A stretch of DNA of 57,465 nucleotides, taken from NCBI GenBank assembly GCA_001970955.1, contig MPUH01000395.1, forward strand, positions 1 to 57,465, written 5' to 3'. Under the pieces are notes generated by a model that worked only from the letters and a program-made list of their open reading frames with translations, did no database searches and was not told the origin of the DNA. The position numbers and the translations under genes are program-made. Of the stretch, positions 31,640-41,320 are shown in pieces (position 1 is the first letter of the stretch; each line of letters starts with the position of its first letter). This stretch comes from Stentor coeruleus. Taxonomy: Eukaryota > Ciliophora > Heterotrichea > Heterotrichida > Stentoridae.

Positions 31640-32635
31640 ATGGGTAGTAATTGTTGTAAAAAAGGAGAAATCAGACCTTCAATGTCTCTTCAGCTTGAGC
31701 GATCTAATTCACCAAAAGACTTGGCTAATGGTAAACCTGATGTGACAACTGAAAAAATTATGGACCACTCGCCTATGTTAAGAACAATCATATGGCGTAG
31801 AGGAAATCTTATAGGTGAAGGAGTCTATGGAAAAGTATTCCAAGCTATGGACCAAGATACAGGCGAACTTCTCGCAGTAAAAATCATCAAACTTAGTAAC
31901 AACTCAGAAACTGCAGAAAAGCAATTTTACCTGCTGAGCCAAGAGATTGAATTACTCAAATCTCTTAGACATATAAATATTATAAAATATTACCAAACCG
32001 ATATTAGCATGGATTCTAAATGCGTGAATATTATCTTAGAATATGTGACAGGTGGTAGTTTAAGGGACCTTTTATTGAAATATGGGAGTTTTTCAGAAAA
32101 TGTTATTAAAAATTATATCATACAAATACTTAAAGGACTTGTGTATTTACATAGTAAGAATATCGTTCATAGGGATTTGAAGAGTGCGAATATTTTAGTG
32201 ACAGAAGATGCTGTTATTAAATTATCAGATTTCGGTTGTAGTAGAAAAATGGAAAATGGTGATATTTCGATGTCTATAAAAGGAAGCCCATATTGGATGG
32301 CCCCAGAGGTAGTTTTACAAGAAGGTCATGGTCTTCCTTCTGATATATGGTCATTAGGCTGTTTGATTATTGAAATGGCTACTGGAAAACCTCCTTGGTC
32401 TGAAATATCAAATAAAGCATCGGATATTATTAAACTTATTTCTATGCCTGGAAGAGTTCCTAAGATTCCTGATCTTTCAAGTGATTTGAAGGATATTGTT
32501 AAGAAATGCTTGAATAGAGACCCAAGTTTAAGACCTACAGCGAGATTACTTCTGATGCATCAATGTATTACATCTTATTCTATGAGCACTTCACATTCTT
32601 ATGTTTCGAAAAATTCTATTAATGGCTGGGCTTAG
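31640..32635 (+). CDS. MAP3K-like (STE11/NPK1-type) protein kinase
   Basis: This 331-residue serine/threonine kinase has its kinase domain at about residues 50-315: glycine loop GEGVYGKV (59-66), ATP Lys81 (AVKII), catalytic loop HRDLKSAN (Asp179), DFG (197-199) and the GSPYWMAPEV segment. The sequence is closest in style to plant NPK1/ANP and STE11 MAP3Ks (IIWRRGNLIGEGVYG). All catalytic residues are present. The N-terminus MGSNCC fits N-myristoylation at Gly2 with palmitoylation at Cys5/Cys6, which would place it on a membrane; this is a motif-based prediction. There is no long regulatory domain, only about 50 residues before the kinase domain. Confidence 0.9.
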   Translation: MGSNCCKKGEIRPSMSLQLERSNSPKDLANGKPDVTTEKIMDHSPMLRTIIWRRGNLIGEGVYGKVFQAMDQDTGELLAVKIIKLSNNSETAEKQFYLLSQEIELLKSLRHINIIKYYQTDISMDSKCVNIILEYVTGGSLRDLLLKYGSFSENVIKNYIIQILKGLVYLHSKNIVHRDLKSANILVTEDAVIKLSDFGCSRKMENGDISMSIKGSPYWMAPEVVLQEGHGLPSDIWSLGCLIIEMATGKPPWSEISNKASDIIKLISMPGRVPKIPDLSSDLKDIVKKCLNRDPSLRPTARLLLMHQCITSYSMSTSHSYVSKNSINGWA

Positions 32636-32646
32636 AGTAAGCCAAA

Positions 32647-32980
32647 TATATTTTCTTCCTTAATCAAATTAATTATTGTTAATAAAAGAGATTTTATAGT
32701 TGGTTTTTGAGCTTTGGAACATATGTTGTATTATTTATAAAATATGGAAATAGTAAGATTTTATAGTTGAATTTGTAAATGAAAGTTTAGAAATGTCTTT
32801 AAGAAGTTAGGGTNTATATTTTCTTCCTTAATCAAATTAATTATTGTTAATAAAAGAGATTTTATAGTTGGTTTTTGAACTTTGGAACATATGTTGTATT
32901 ATTTATAAAATATGGAAATAGTAAGATTTATAGTTGAATTTGTAAATGAAAGTTTAGAAATGTCTTTAAGAAGTTAGGGC
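32647..32980. repeat. Duplicated contig end around N at 32814
   Basis: About 167 nt (32647-32813) recur after the N with a G/A difference and one T-run length difference. Probable unmerged allelic contig ends. Confidence 0.85.
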
Positions 32981-33427
32981 GATGCTAAATAGTGTATATG
33001 GTAATTTAATATTTTGGATTACTTTTAGAATAGTGTTTAATAGAAATTAGTTTATATGAAGTCTTAATAATTATATACTTATCCTATGCTTTTTTACTTT
33101 GAATATTGTATTCATGATTTACCACTTTTATTCTATAGCATTTTCTCCCTGTTTACTTTTTGTTTTCTTAATTTTCTTTCTTTTATTTTTTCTAGATTCT
33201 TCATAATTCCATATCGATGTTGCTTTATTTTTGCTTTTTTTACTGTAAATATAAACTTCATAGCTCATATGTATTATTATTAAAGCCTATTTCAGTTTAG
33301 GGGCTTATATATACATGTTCCAATAAGAGTCTTATTTATCAATAAACTTATTATTTCCTCGAAATCTACTAAACTCTGATTTTTCAATACAAAAAACTTC
33401 TTACTTTTCTATCTAAAACCTATACTT

Positions 33428-33507
33428 AAAAATATCACAATAACACAATCTAAATATCACACATATTAAAAATATCACAATAACACAATCTAAATATCAC
33501 ACATATT
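33428..33507. repeat. 40-bp exact tandem duplication
   Basis: A 40-bp unit with AATATCACAATAACACAATC near its start occurs twice without spacer (33428-33467, 33468-33507), in the leader of the gene at 33598. It may be real or an N-less assembly join. Confidence 0.8.
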
Positions 33508-33597
33508 CTAATAAAAACATCTTCAATTCCTTATTCAAAACAAACATTCCTATTACAATCTTTTTATCTTTAAAGCATTAGAAAAAAGTTAAAAAAA

Positions 33598-34491
33598 ATG
33601 TCAGGAAGAAAATTGCAGCTAAATCTACCAAAATCTGACACCAAAAGACCTAAGTACCTGAGTGCAGAAAGGGCAGTTTCAAGGACTGATGATTTAGAAG
33701 AGTCATCTTTTTCAGAAGATCTTTCGCTAATCAAAGTCCCTCAACCACGGAGTCTAAACTATCAGAAATCATTACCTTCTATAGAAAAGCTCCGTGAAGT
33801 CCTAGCGAAAACATCTAAGAAATTGAGTGTCTATGCCAAACTAAGTCCATCTAATGATTCTCATCAGAAATCCAAAGAGATCTCAGCATTAAAAAAGCAA
33901 ATTCACAAACTCGAATGCGAAAAGTAACCTCCAAATAGAAAAGAACTCCAGCAAACCAACAAAAAACTCATGGATCTTAATAATAATCTCAAAGAACCAA
34001 CCTTAGACAGTGACATAAACTCAATCAAAATCTTTAAGTTTTCCAGCATCCTTTTCGGGAAACTCAAAAATAACCCCGCTTGGAACAGGGCTTTTACCAG
34101 TATTTCAGGTTCAGAAAGTGAATATTTCGCGCAAATTCACAGCGAAAACTTCAAACAGCCTTTATTAAACCTCCTTCAATTTATATGTGAAGTTTCCGAG
34201 CCTGTTTATAATGTATCTTCTGATACATCAGGAAGACTATTAAGTCCTCATAAAGAAAAACAAAACTTCGAAAGGAGTTTTTCTAGTATGGGAGATGATG
34301 ATTATAATAAACTCATAGAAGAAAGTGATAATTTAGCTAAGACTATTGCTAATCAAAAAGACAAGATTGCAAAAATATGTGATAGGGTTAAAGAATCAAT
34401 GAACAAATCAAAATTTGGTTTAGAAAAATGCGATGATCCTATTATAGAAAGTTCTGATAGAAGTAGAAATATGATTAAAATATGTCATTAG
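33598..34491 (+). CDS. Coiled-coil hypothetical protein with one 15-nt intron
   Basis: Two exons (33598-33923 and 33939-34491) are joined by removing the 15-nt intron GTAACCTCCAAATAG at 33924-33938. The splice keeps frame and removes the TAA that would otherwise end exon 1. The protein is about 292 residues. It starts MSGRKLQLNLPKS, has a Ser-rich N-terminal part, and forms a coiled coil across the splice site (KKQIHKLECEKKELQQTNKK). A second helical stretch lies near the C-terminus (about residues 235-265). I recognise no enzyme domain; a structural or scaffold role is possible. Confidence 0.8.
33924..33938 (+). other. 15-nt spliceosomal intron
   Basis: GTAACCTCCAAATAG. It has GT/AG ends, C at position 8 and A at position 10 (possible branch point), as do the other three introns in this window. 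Confidence 0.88.
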
Positions 34492-34546
34492 AACTATAAT
34501 GATTTACATATAATTCTAGGTTTTTTTCTTGATTTTATATAAAATA

Positions 34547-35173
34547 ATGGGGAAAAAAATTTTCTTTTATAGACATGGTGAAAGGTCAGATCTTGCACCT
34601 TTATCACGTCAAATAGCTTATAATCAATTTAATGACCCACCTTTAACTAATCTTGGGCATTTACAAGCTGAAGCTGCTTCTATTTATCTTATTTCTCAGA
34701 TTCCACAGAACTTATCAGTAAAGCTTATAAGTTCTCCATTTATACGTTGTTTACAAACTATAGAAAAACTTGCCCAGAAACTTAACCTTCCTATACATAT
34801 CCAAGATATATTTGGGGAGTTTTTTGATGAAAACGCTTTATTAGACCTTTATATTAGGACAAATAATCAAGTTTTTCCTATAAACGCTGAGATTATTGAA
34901 GACGAAATTGCTTTTAGACCTGAAAAGACTGAGAGTATCAGTCAGATCCCTGAAAGGATGGAAAAGGTTTATAAGAATTTTTTACCTTTAATTGAGCAGG
35001 ATGTATTAGTTGTATGCACACATTTAGATCCTATTTGGGGATTTGTTAAAGCATGTGGAAGTGAAGTTGATTATGAGAATGGTTCATTTACTCAGGTTGC
35101 TGAGTTTGAGTATTCAAATGGGAAATGTGTTGTTTTAAGGCAGGGGGTTGATCATTTTGTACCTAATGAATGA
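34547..35173 (+). CDS. Histidine phosphatase superfamily protein
   Basis: This protein has about 208 residues from the ATG at 34547. It carries the phosphohistidine motif RHGER (residues 9-13, His10 as nucleophile), the arginine segment SSPFIRCLQT, and the second catalytic histidine in VVCTHLD. The RHGER...DPPLTNLG pattern resembles UBASH3/STS-type and related phosphoglycerate-mutase-like phosphatases rather than glycolytic mutases. It probably acts as a cytosolic phosphatase; the substrate cannot be read from sequence. No signal peptide. The gene follows the coiled-coil gene by 55 nt on the same strand. Confidence 0.88.
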   Translation: MGKKIFFYRHGERSDLAPLSRQIAYNQFNDPPLTNLGHLQAEAASIYLISQIPQNLSVKLISSPFIRCLQTIEKLAQKLNLPIHIQDIFGEFFDENALLDLYIRTNNQVFPINAEIIEDEIAFRPEKTESISQIPERMEKVYKNFLPLIEQDVLVVCTHLDPIWGFVKACGSEVDYENGSFTQVAEFEYSNGKCVVLRQGVDHFVPNE

Positions 35174-35199
35174 TTTTTTTTTCAGATTAAATAATGATT

Positions 35200-36201
35200 T
35201 TAGAATTCTTTTAAGTATTTATTATTAAAATCATAGTCCTCAGCAAGAATTTCTTCATGATTTTTACACTCTTCATCCCAGGTTTTTATCAGAGTCACCC
35301 TATCTGACTTTAATGCATCAATTTCTAAAGGGAGCTTCGAACATCCAATTACTTTTAATTGAGGACAACTACCAGTTTGACTATTATAACATTTTTCTGC
35401 TGAAACAATATTCCTTGAATATATCCCAGATAGTTTATTCCCAACAGGGAGAAATTTCTCCATTTTCTCAAATTCAGGGGTTTGTCTTAAAGTCATATGC
35501 CAACTGATTTGTAATTCATTACAATTTTTATCTTTAGATTTTATTCTATATGTCATTAAAGGCTTATCTTGTCTACTTACCTTTCTCACAAGAGTTTTTT
35601 CGATTTTTTCCCATTTTTTTGTCATGTCATCAAATCTTGAAAGAGATCTTTCTTGTTTTAGATATGCTATTTTATCTATTTTTGGTAAGGTTTTAAGCTT
35701 TGTGTTGTAAAAGGTTTTGGTTTGAGTTAGACGGTTGTTTATTATGTGGAGTTGGGAATCTAGGAAAGCTTTTTTTGAGTGGTCTTGATTTTCTGATTCG
35801 GAATCGTTAATGAAATGGGTAGAAAAAAGGTTTCGACCTGTAACTTTTCTTTTGTGGAGATCTTTTTTAGACCCATTTGATGACCCTATAAAATTTAGAT
35901 CTTTTTGTGGTTCGGAGAACTTTGATATAGGGATTTTAGGCCTTTGAGAGCTTTCTCTAAGTTTCTTGTACCCAGAGATTTCTAGATCGTCTTTATGTTC
36001 TTTGAGAAAGTCTTCAGGGTTGCCATTTTCTAGGATGTAGTCTTTTGCTATACTGTTGTCGATACTTTGGGTCTTTTTCACCCTTTTCGCTACTTTTATT
36101 ACATGTTTGTGGGGTAGTTTTTCCAAAGTTTGAGGGGATTTTGCTGGTAGTCTCACTCTTACTGTTTTCGATTTCCTTACTTGACTGTCACTGTTACTCA
36201 T
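35200..36201 (-). CDS. Basic hypothetical protein
   Basis: About 333 residues from the ATG at 36201 (MSNSDSQVRKSKTVRVRLP); an in-frame ATG at 36267 is possible but the sequence between looks like leader. The protein is rich in Lys, Arg and Ser, with no recognised domain or membrane segment. The C-terminus is acidic (EILAEDYDF). It is convergent with the phosphatase gene, the stops being only 27 nt apart. Confidence 0.65.
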   Translation of the reverse strand: MSNSDSQVRKSKTVRVRLPAKSPQTLEKLPHKHVIKVAKRVKKTQSIDNSIAKDYILENGNPEDFLKEHKDDLEISGYKKLRESSQRPKIPISKFSEPQKDLNFIGSSNGSKKDLHKRKVTGRNLFSTHFINDSESENQDHSKKAFLDSQLHIINNRLTQTKTFYNTKLKTLPKIDKIAYLKQERSLSRFDDMTKKWEKIEKTLVRKVSRQDKPLMTYRIKSKDKNCNELQISWHMTLRQTPEFEKMEKFLPVGNKLSGIYSRNIVSAEKCYNSQTGSCPQLKVIGCSKLPLEIDALKSDRVTLIKTWDEECKNHEEILAEDYDFNNKYLKEF

Positions 36202-36354
36202 AATTAAAAAAATAATATTTTCTTCCATTTTCCACTTATTAACCCTAAACCTAACACCAAATCTCAAAAATCACTAAAATTCTAAATCTCTCGCTAAAAT
36301 ATCCTTCAAAACCTTCAAATATCGACAAAATCCCTGATAAAAACCTATATTATC

Positions 36355-37163
36355 CTACAAAATTACACAATTCTCATACCTACACCTACAACAATTACTA
36401 ATACCTTCAAAAGTTGTATTTCCCTCTTTAAACATATAATTTTCTATACCTTGTTCTTTATCTTCAATACTCAATGTCTCTTTTCCTTCTTCATTATTAG
36501 AACTAATCCTTTCTTTACCTTCAAAATCTTCATGATCTTTTATCCCAATATCTTTTCTTTCTATAGCAAAACAAGGATCTAATGAATCCCAGCATTTTGG
36601 TTGGACTAATTGTGACTCATTTCTTGATTGAGGTAAAGATTTTATAAGTCCACTTTGCCATAAAAGTGTATCAAAAACAGATTCAAGAATTCCCATATCA
36701 GTTTTAGAATATGTTAATGATGGGGTTATAGGAACAGATAGTCTTTGAGGAGAGTCACAAGGGAAAAAATCAAGATTTTCAGTTATTTCTTGGTTTTCTA
36801 TATAGGATTTGTCTTCNCAGTTATTTCTTGGTTTTCTATATAGGATTTGTCTTCAAAAGATATAAAACTGCATTTCTTTTCAGGGTAAATGCTATCAGAT
36901 AATATGCTGGAGTCTTGAAAGAGGATTTTGTATGAGTTTTGCTTTTTTATATAGAAGGAGTCTGAACTTTTGTCGAGTTTTTGTATAGGAAACAGTTTGG
37001 GTTCTGCGTTTAAAAAGGAACTTTCGATTGTTGGATTGGTTAAGTTGTTGTTATGTGTATCTATGGCTTGTAAGGATTGCATACGTGTACGATCAGCTGT
37101 TTCTAGGTCGAAATCTTTGTAGAAATTACCTTTGGAAACCTTTACATGCTTTGAACTCTCCAT
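36355..37163 (-). CDS. Hypothetical protein with C-terminal CaaX-like motif (split by assembly duplication)
   Basis: Two minus-strand frames, upstream (to 37163 or 37232) and downstream (36696-36355), become one when the 37-nt duplication around the N at 36817 (36780-36816 = 36818-36854) is counted once. The protein is then about 256 residues from MESSKHVKV (ATG at 37163) or 279 from the ATG at 37232. It is Ser/Glu-rich with no known domain. The last residues are NCCRCRYENCVIL. CVIL is a CaaX box with Leu at the end, the type used by geranylgeranyltransferase I, and the Cys cluster before it could be palmitoylated. This suggests membrane attachment. It is close upstream of another minus-strand gene. 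Confidence 0.7.
36780..36854. repeat. Duplicated contig end around N at 36817
   Basis: 37 nt recur exactly on both sides of a single N inside a minus-strand gene. Removing one copy and the N restores the frame, which argues that it is an assembly artefact. Confidence 0.88.
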
Positions 37164-37545
37164 GGTTATAGTATATATCTTTTCATTAGAGAATTTTATA
37201 GTTTTTAAGACGTTAGATTGAATTATATACACAACAAATCAGCAAATAAAGTTTTAGATTGTTAAGATTTTATCTAGAACTAAAAAAAAAAAATTTGAAA
37301 TTTTCAGCTGAAAAGTATTTGAAAATATGAAAAAAACTAAAAAAAAATCTTTTAAAATTCCTCTCAAAAACCTCGTAAACCTCATAAATCCTATAGCCAA
37401 CCCTAACTATCATAAAAATTATTTTCCAATCAAAAATTCTTATCTTAAATCACCCTATAAAAAAGCTAATCCTAACCTAAAAACTAATACAATCATATTA
37501 GAAATCCTAAAAAACCCCAAATCTTAAGATTCTTATAAACATTAA

Positions 37546-38859
37546 TTAAGTTTTACTGCCATAAAACGTAGACACCATCCTCCTAGGACTTGTAGTAATC
37601 GAGAATTTTCTATCTTTAAGTATCATACTCATCCTTTCCTTATGCCTAAAAATCAGTTCTTTAGCATACTTATCTTTTTTCATACTAATACTTTCATCCC
37701 ATAATGCTCGACCTTTTTTAACTCTTTTAATCTCAGAAGCTTCCATCAAAGCTGAAAATTTCAGCTTAAACTCAGCGATTTGGCTTTTAAGTTTTTTAGC
37801 CACTTCAGGTGAAGCTAATAATTTGTCGTTTAGATTTAGAAGTTCTTCTTTTTCTCTAGTATTTAAAATTTCATTTAAGTCTTCTTTACTGAAAAAATAC
37901 ACTACAGTACGATCTGTTTTAGTTACAGCTTTTGTTTCTCTGGGTATATCTAAGACTAGTTCTCTTTCACCAAACATATCTCCAGACTTAAAGTCTTTAA
38001 TTGTTCTTGTGTACTTTTCTTCAGTTAAAAGGGTTTCCCATGTAGTTTTGCCAACTGGCCAGTTGTTTTTTTTTTGCATTGTTATTAGTAAATCAACCAT
38101 CACTGAACCTTTGTTGATGAAATATAAAAATGATGATGGCTGTTTAACGTCGTATATGATCTCCCCTGCTGCATACTGAACAATCGACACCGAGCTGCAA
38201 AGTTGTTCAATTTTACTGATCCTCAAATTTGAAAAGCAGGGCATCTGCTTAAGTTTTTCTTTAAAATTATACTGTTCCTTCAATCTATTCTTAAACGCTA
38301 ATATATCAAAATCATACTTCGTCAAATAAACACATTCCACTTGTGTCTTTGCATAAATAGTTGACGCAACTTCCATCGACCTCATCAAAGCTCTTTCCCC
38401 AACCAAATTATTGACACCAATTTCCATCTTAACCCCATTTTTCTCATAAACAACCCTTCCTTTTACTATGAAATACAAACATTCTGCAAACGATCCTTTA
38501 GGTATTAAAACTTCTCCTTGTGAAAAATATCTTGATTTTAGCCTATCACATATTGAAGCTTTAGTGTTTTTACCGATTCCTTTAAAAAAGTAGCATTTTC
38601 TCGACCATAGTTCAAGAGCTTTGATTTCTACAGCGCTACGTAAAGATGCTTGTTTTAAACAGATTTCACATATATTGAGGTTTTCTATACAATCGTATTC
38701 TTTTAAAGTGTCTTGAAAGTCTTTCCGTTCTTTTAGCCATTGAGGGAAAATCTCACCTATAGGCGCTTTAGAGACTTCTGAAGATTGAACACGTTGTCTT
38801 CTTGTTGTTAAGGTTGAACGGGTTGTGGCTAGTTCAGAAAACGGCCGATATTTGCTCAT
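37546..38859 (-). CDS. Protein with two cyclic-nucleotide-binding domains
   Basis: This 437-residue protein has two tandem cNMP-binding beta-barrels, at about residues 95-205 and 215-340. The second has a phosphate-binding cassette FGERELVLDIPRETKAV with Glu and the key Arg. The first has VGERALMRSMEVAST, where the Arg expected before Ala is replaced, so it may not bind cyclic nucleotide. There is no kinase domain and no membrane segment. It is related in layout to PKA/PKG regulatory modules, but no pseudosubstrate or docking sequence is clear, so it may be another cNMP effector. A 60-residue N-terminal extension holds a CEICLKQ stretch. Confidence 0.85.
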   Translation of the reverse strand: MSKYRPFSELATTRSTLTTRRQRVQSSEVSKAPIGEIFPQWLKERKDFQDTLKEYDCIENLNICEICLKQASLRSAVEIKALELWSRKCYFFKGIGKNTKASICDRLKSRYFSQGEVLIPKGSFAECLYFIVKGRVVYEKNGVKMEIGVNNLVGERALMRSMEVASTIYAKTQVECVYLTKYDFDILAFKNRLKEQYNFKEKLKQMPCFSNLRISKIEQLCSSVSIVQYAAGEIIYDVKQPSSFLYFINKGSVMVDLLITMQKKNNWPVGKTTWETLLTEEKYTRTIKDFKSGDMFGERELVLDIPRETKAVTKTDRTVVYFFSKEDLNEILNTREKEELLNLNDKLLASPEVAKKLKSQIAEFKLKFSALMEASEIKRVKKGRALWDESISMKKDKYAKELIFRHKERMSMILKDRKFSITTSPRRMVSTFYGSKT

Positions 38860-40474
38860 TTTTTTATATTAGGAGTAAAATGCTTTTAACGTAAAATATT
38901 TTAGGATAAAGGATGAAAAGTATTAGGTTTAGGTAAAGGGAGGCTATTGAGGGCTAATAAGATGAAAGAGAATTTTTTTAAGGGATTTTGGATTTATGAA
39001 AACTTTTGATGAAGATTTTTTATGTGTTAGGAGTTGGTTTTTTTATGGTTTAAGTGATTTTTGGAGTAATTTTGTATGTTATGGATTAGGTTCAGNTGGT
39101 TTAAGTGATTTTTGGAGTAATTTTGTATGTTATGGATTAGGTTCAGATTGATTAGATAAAGATTTTTGTGTGGGTTTATTATGTGGATTTTCGATATTAA
39201 ATTATACAAGTTTTTTTATATGAAATGATGGTAATTCGCTTTATATAAAGAACTTATGAAATTTGATATGTTTTTAGTAGTTTGCTATTAAAAATAACTA
39301 TAAGAATGATACTCAGATTTTATAATATCTTTTTTCGATATCATAATTTAATATCTTAATAGAAAATATTAATTGCTTTCTTGTATTTTCAAGATCATTT
39401 ACTTTATAATATACCTAAAACTTAATATTCTATTTAACTCATACTATATTTTAGACCATTTTAGCCTTTAAAAAAATTAACTTTATGCATTAAATCTCTA
39501 TACAAATAATAATATATTTCTCCCATTGTTTAATCATATAAAAAATATATACAATAAAATCATAAATCTCCAAATCTAATTCAATCTTTATAACTTTTTA
39601 TTCATATAAATTGTTTAATCATATATACTCCAAAACTCTTCTTCCTTTTTAAAGTCTTTTTATCTAACTCTCAAGACTGACATTATCATAAAATTATCTT
39701 TAATATCATTCATAAAACTAAACAAATATATAACTGTCCTAATAAAGTACATCTCTTTCATAGCTTTTCAATCTAAACAATCTAATTTCCTTTCCTTTAT
39801 CGGGATATTTATAATTCCCTTTGAGTTTTAGTTTTAATCTTTGGTTTCAAAAATTGAACATAAGCATCGGATTAAAATTTCAAGGATAAATTTACTCAGA
39901 TTATAACCAAAACGATTTTATTTAACTTTTCGCTGCCAAAAATTGAATATTTCTCTTTAGGCTTATGCTTTTAAATGAAAATAAGCCAGTATCCAAAATT
40001 TTCGCCAGTAATTCTTCCTCATATTCTCAATTTTCACTCTATAAAGACAAATGAAACTAAGCCATTGTTTATAAAATACACAGTAAAGCTTTGTTGTTTA
40101 AAAAATATAAGAAAACTTACCTAAAGGATGCTTTTTATATACAATTTTTACCTAAACTCTACTGATTTATTCCAAACTCAATATTTTCAACCAAAAATTC
40201 CTCTAAACTTATACGATGATATTTTCTATATAAAAGGAGATAATAGGTATTTTTTATACAGTTTAGACTAAAAAATTAGGAAATTTTCTTTTCTAACCGC
40301 CCCTGTTGAAAATTCATGACAAAAAATAGTCCAAAAACCTTAACTACCTTTTTTTCTCATATTCTAAAGTTTCCTATCTCATTCCTCATCATTTAGCAAA
40401 ATAATTCACCTCTAATTACGACATCATTTCAGTCATCAATATGATTAAATCCACTCCATTAATTCCTCTTATAA
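38860..40474. other. 1.6-kb divergent intergenic region
   Basis: 38880-39200 is G-rich, the upstream side of the minus-strand cNMP gene, and contains a 50-bp duplication around the N at 39096. The rest is AT-rich and then C-rich, leading to the plus-strand gene at 40475. On the minus strand at 39930-40260 there are fragments loosely resembling MORN-type repeats, but they are broken by stops and too weak to annotate. Confidence 0.45.
39046..39146. repeat. Duplicated contig end around N at 39096
   Basis: 50 nt (39046-39095) recur exactly after the N (39097-39146). Probable unmerged contig overlap in noncoding sequence. Confidence 0.85.
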
Positions 40475-41320
40475 ATGCTTTCTAGGGTATCAAAGAAACT
40501 ATTCGCATCAATCACTAAGCCTGCATCTAAAGAATATTTAACTGAAGCTCAAGTAAAACAATATGAAGAAGATGGTTTTTTAGTCATTAAGAATTTCTTA
40601 CCTGCACATATTCGTGATAATCTTATAGGGTGGGCTAATGAAATGGAAAAGCTTCCAGAAACACCTGGAAAGTGGATGAAATACTTCGAAACTGATAAAA
40701 CTACTGGAAAAAGGCTCCTTTGCCGAGTTGAGAACTTTCTACCGTTCTATGAAGACCTTAGGGAATTATCATATGGAATGATTAATGATATGAGTGGAGA
40801 ACTATTTAGAGAACCATCAGTTATTTACAAGGAAAAGATAAACTTCAAGTTCCCTCATGGAAACGGCTTTACAGCTCATCAAGACCAGCCAGCATTTGTT
40901 TCCTTTGGACTAAAAACGCTTTTAACTGTCTTACTACCAATAGACCCTAACACAAGAGAATCTGGAGGATTAGATTTCGCTTATGGTCTTCACAAATCTA
41001 AAAATATCATGCCACAAAACAGCGATGGAGGTATCAGAACTGACTTAGAAGCTCGGATGAACTGGTTTCCAATTGATGCTGCAGCAGGTGACCTTGTTTT
41101 CTTTGACAGTTACTCACCACATAGAAGCGATGTTAATTTTAGCACTTTTACAAGAAGAAATTTGTATTTGACATATAATCCTCTGTCTGAAGGAAGCTAT
41201 AGAGAAAAATATTATATTATGAAGAGAGAAATGTTCCCACAAGAATGTGAAAGGAACCCTAATAGAGATTATAGTGAAGGAGCAAAGGTGTTTAATGTTG
41301 CTAATCCAATAAATAAGTAG
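40475..41320 (+). CDS. Phytanoyl-CoA dioxygenase (PhyH) family protein
   Basis: This 281-residue member of the Fe(II)/2-oxoglutarate dioxygenase fold belongs to the PhyH family. The iron facial triad is visible as HQD (His135, Asp137) and distal His216 in SYSPHRSD, with Arg227/228 in position to bind 2-oxoglutarate. The N-terminal segment EAQVKQYEEDGFLVIKNFL is the usual PhyH start. The first 20 residues (MLSRVSKKLFASITKPASKE) are basic and Ser-rich without acidic residues, compatible with a mitochondrial presequence. The substrate is not known; PhyH relatives hydroxylate fatty acyl-CoAs or small amines. Confidence 0.88.
   Translation: MLSRVSKKLFASITKPASKEYLTEAQVKQYEEDGFLVIKNFLPAHIRDNLIGWANEMEKLPETPGKWMKYFETDKTTGKRLLCRVENFLPFYEDLRELSYGMINDMSGELFREPSVIYKEKINFKFPHGNGFTAHQDQPAFVSFGLKTLLTVLLPIDPNTRESGGLDFAYGLHKSKNIMPQNSDGGIRTDLEARMNWFPIDAAAGDLVFFDSYSPHRSDVNFSTFTRRNLYLTYNPLSEGSYREKYYIMKREMFPQECERNPNRDYSEGAKVFNVANPINK

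Larger units (their letters stand above)
32636..33597. other. Intergenic region with duplicated contig end and a 40-bp tandem repeat
   Basis: 32647-32980 is a block of about 167 nt duplicated around the N at 32814. 33086-33283 has a T-rich open frame that would encode a Phe-rich peptide and looks spurious. 33428-33507 is a 40-bp tandem duplication in the C-rich leader of the next gene. Confidence 0.5.

Noticed and set aside
33086..33283. Phe-rich hydrophobic 65-codon frame
   Set aside because: T-rich noncoding sequence produces Phe/Ile codons; no other support.
37327..37527. Plus-strand open frame of 66 codons, Lys/Asn/Pro-rich
   Set aside because: It lies in C-rich flank just downstream of a minus-strand gene. 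Composition explains the open frame.
39930..40260. Minus-strand fragments resembling MORN repeats
   Set aside because: Stops interrupt every unit, and the spacing between the two best fragments is not a multiple of the usual 23-residue repeat.
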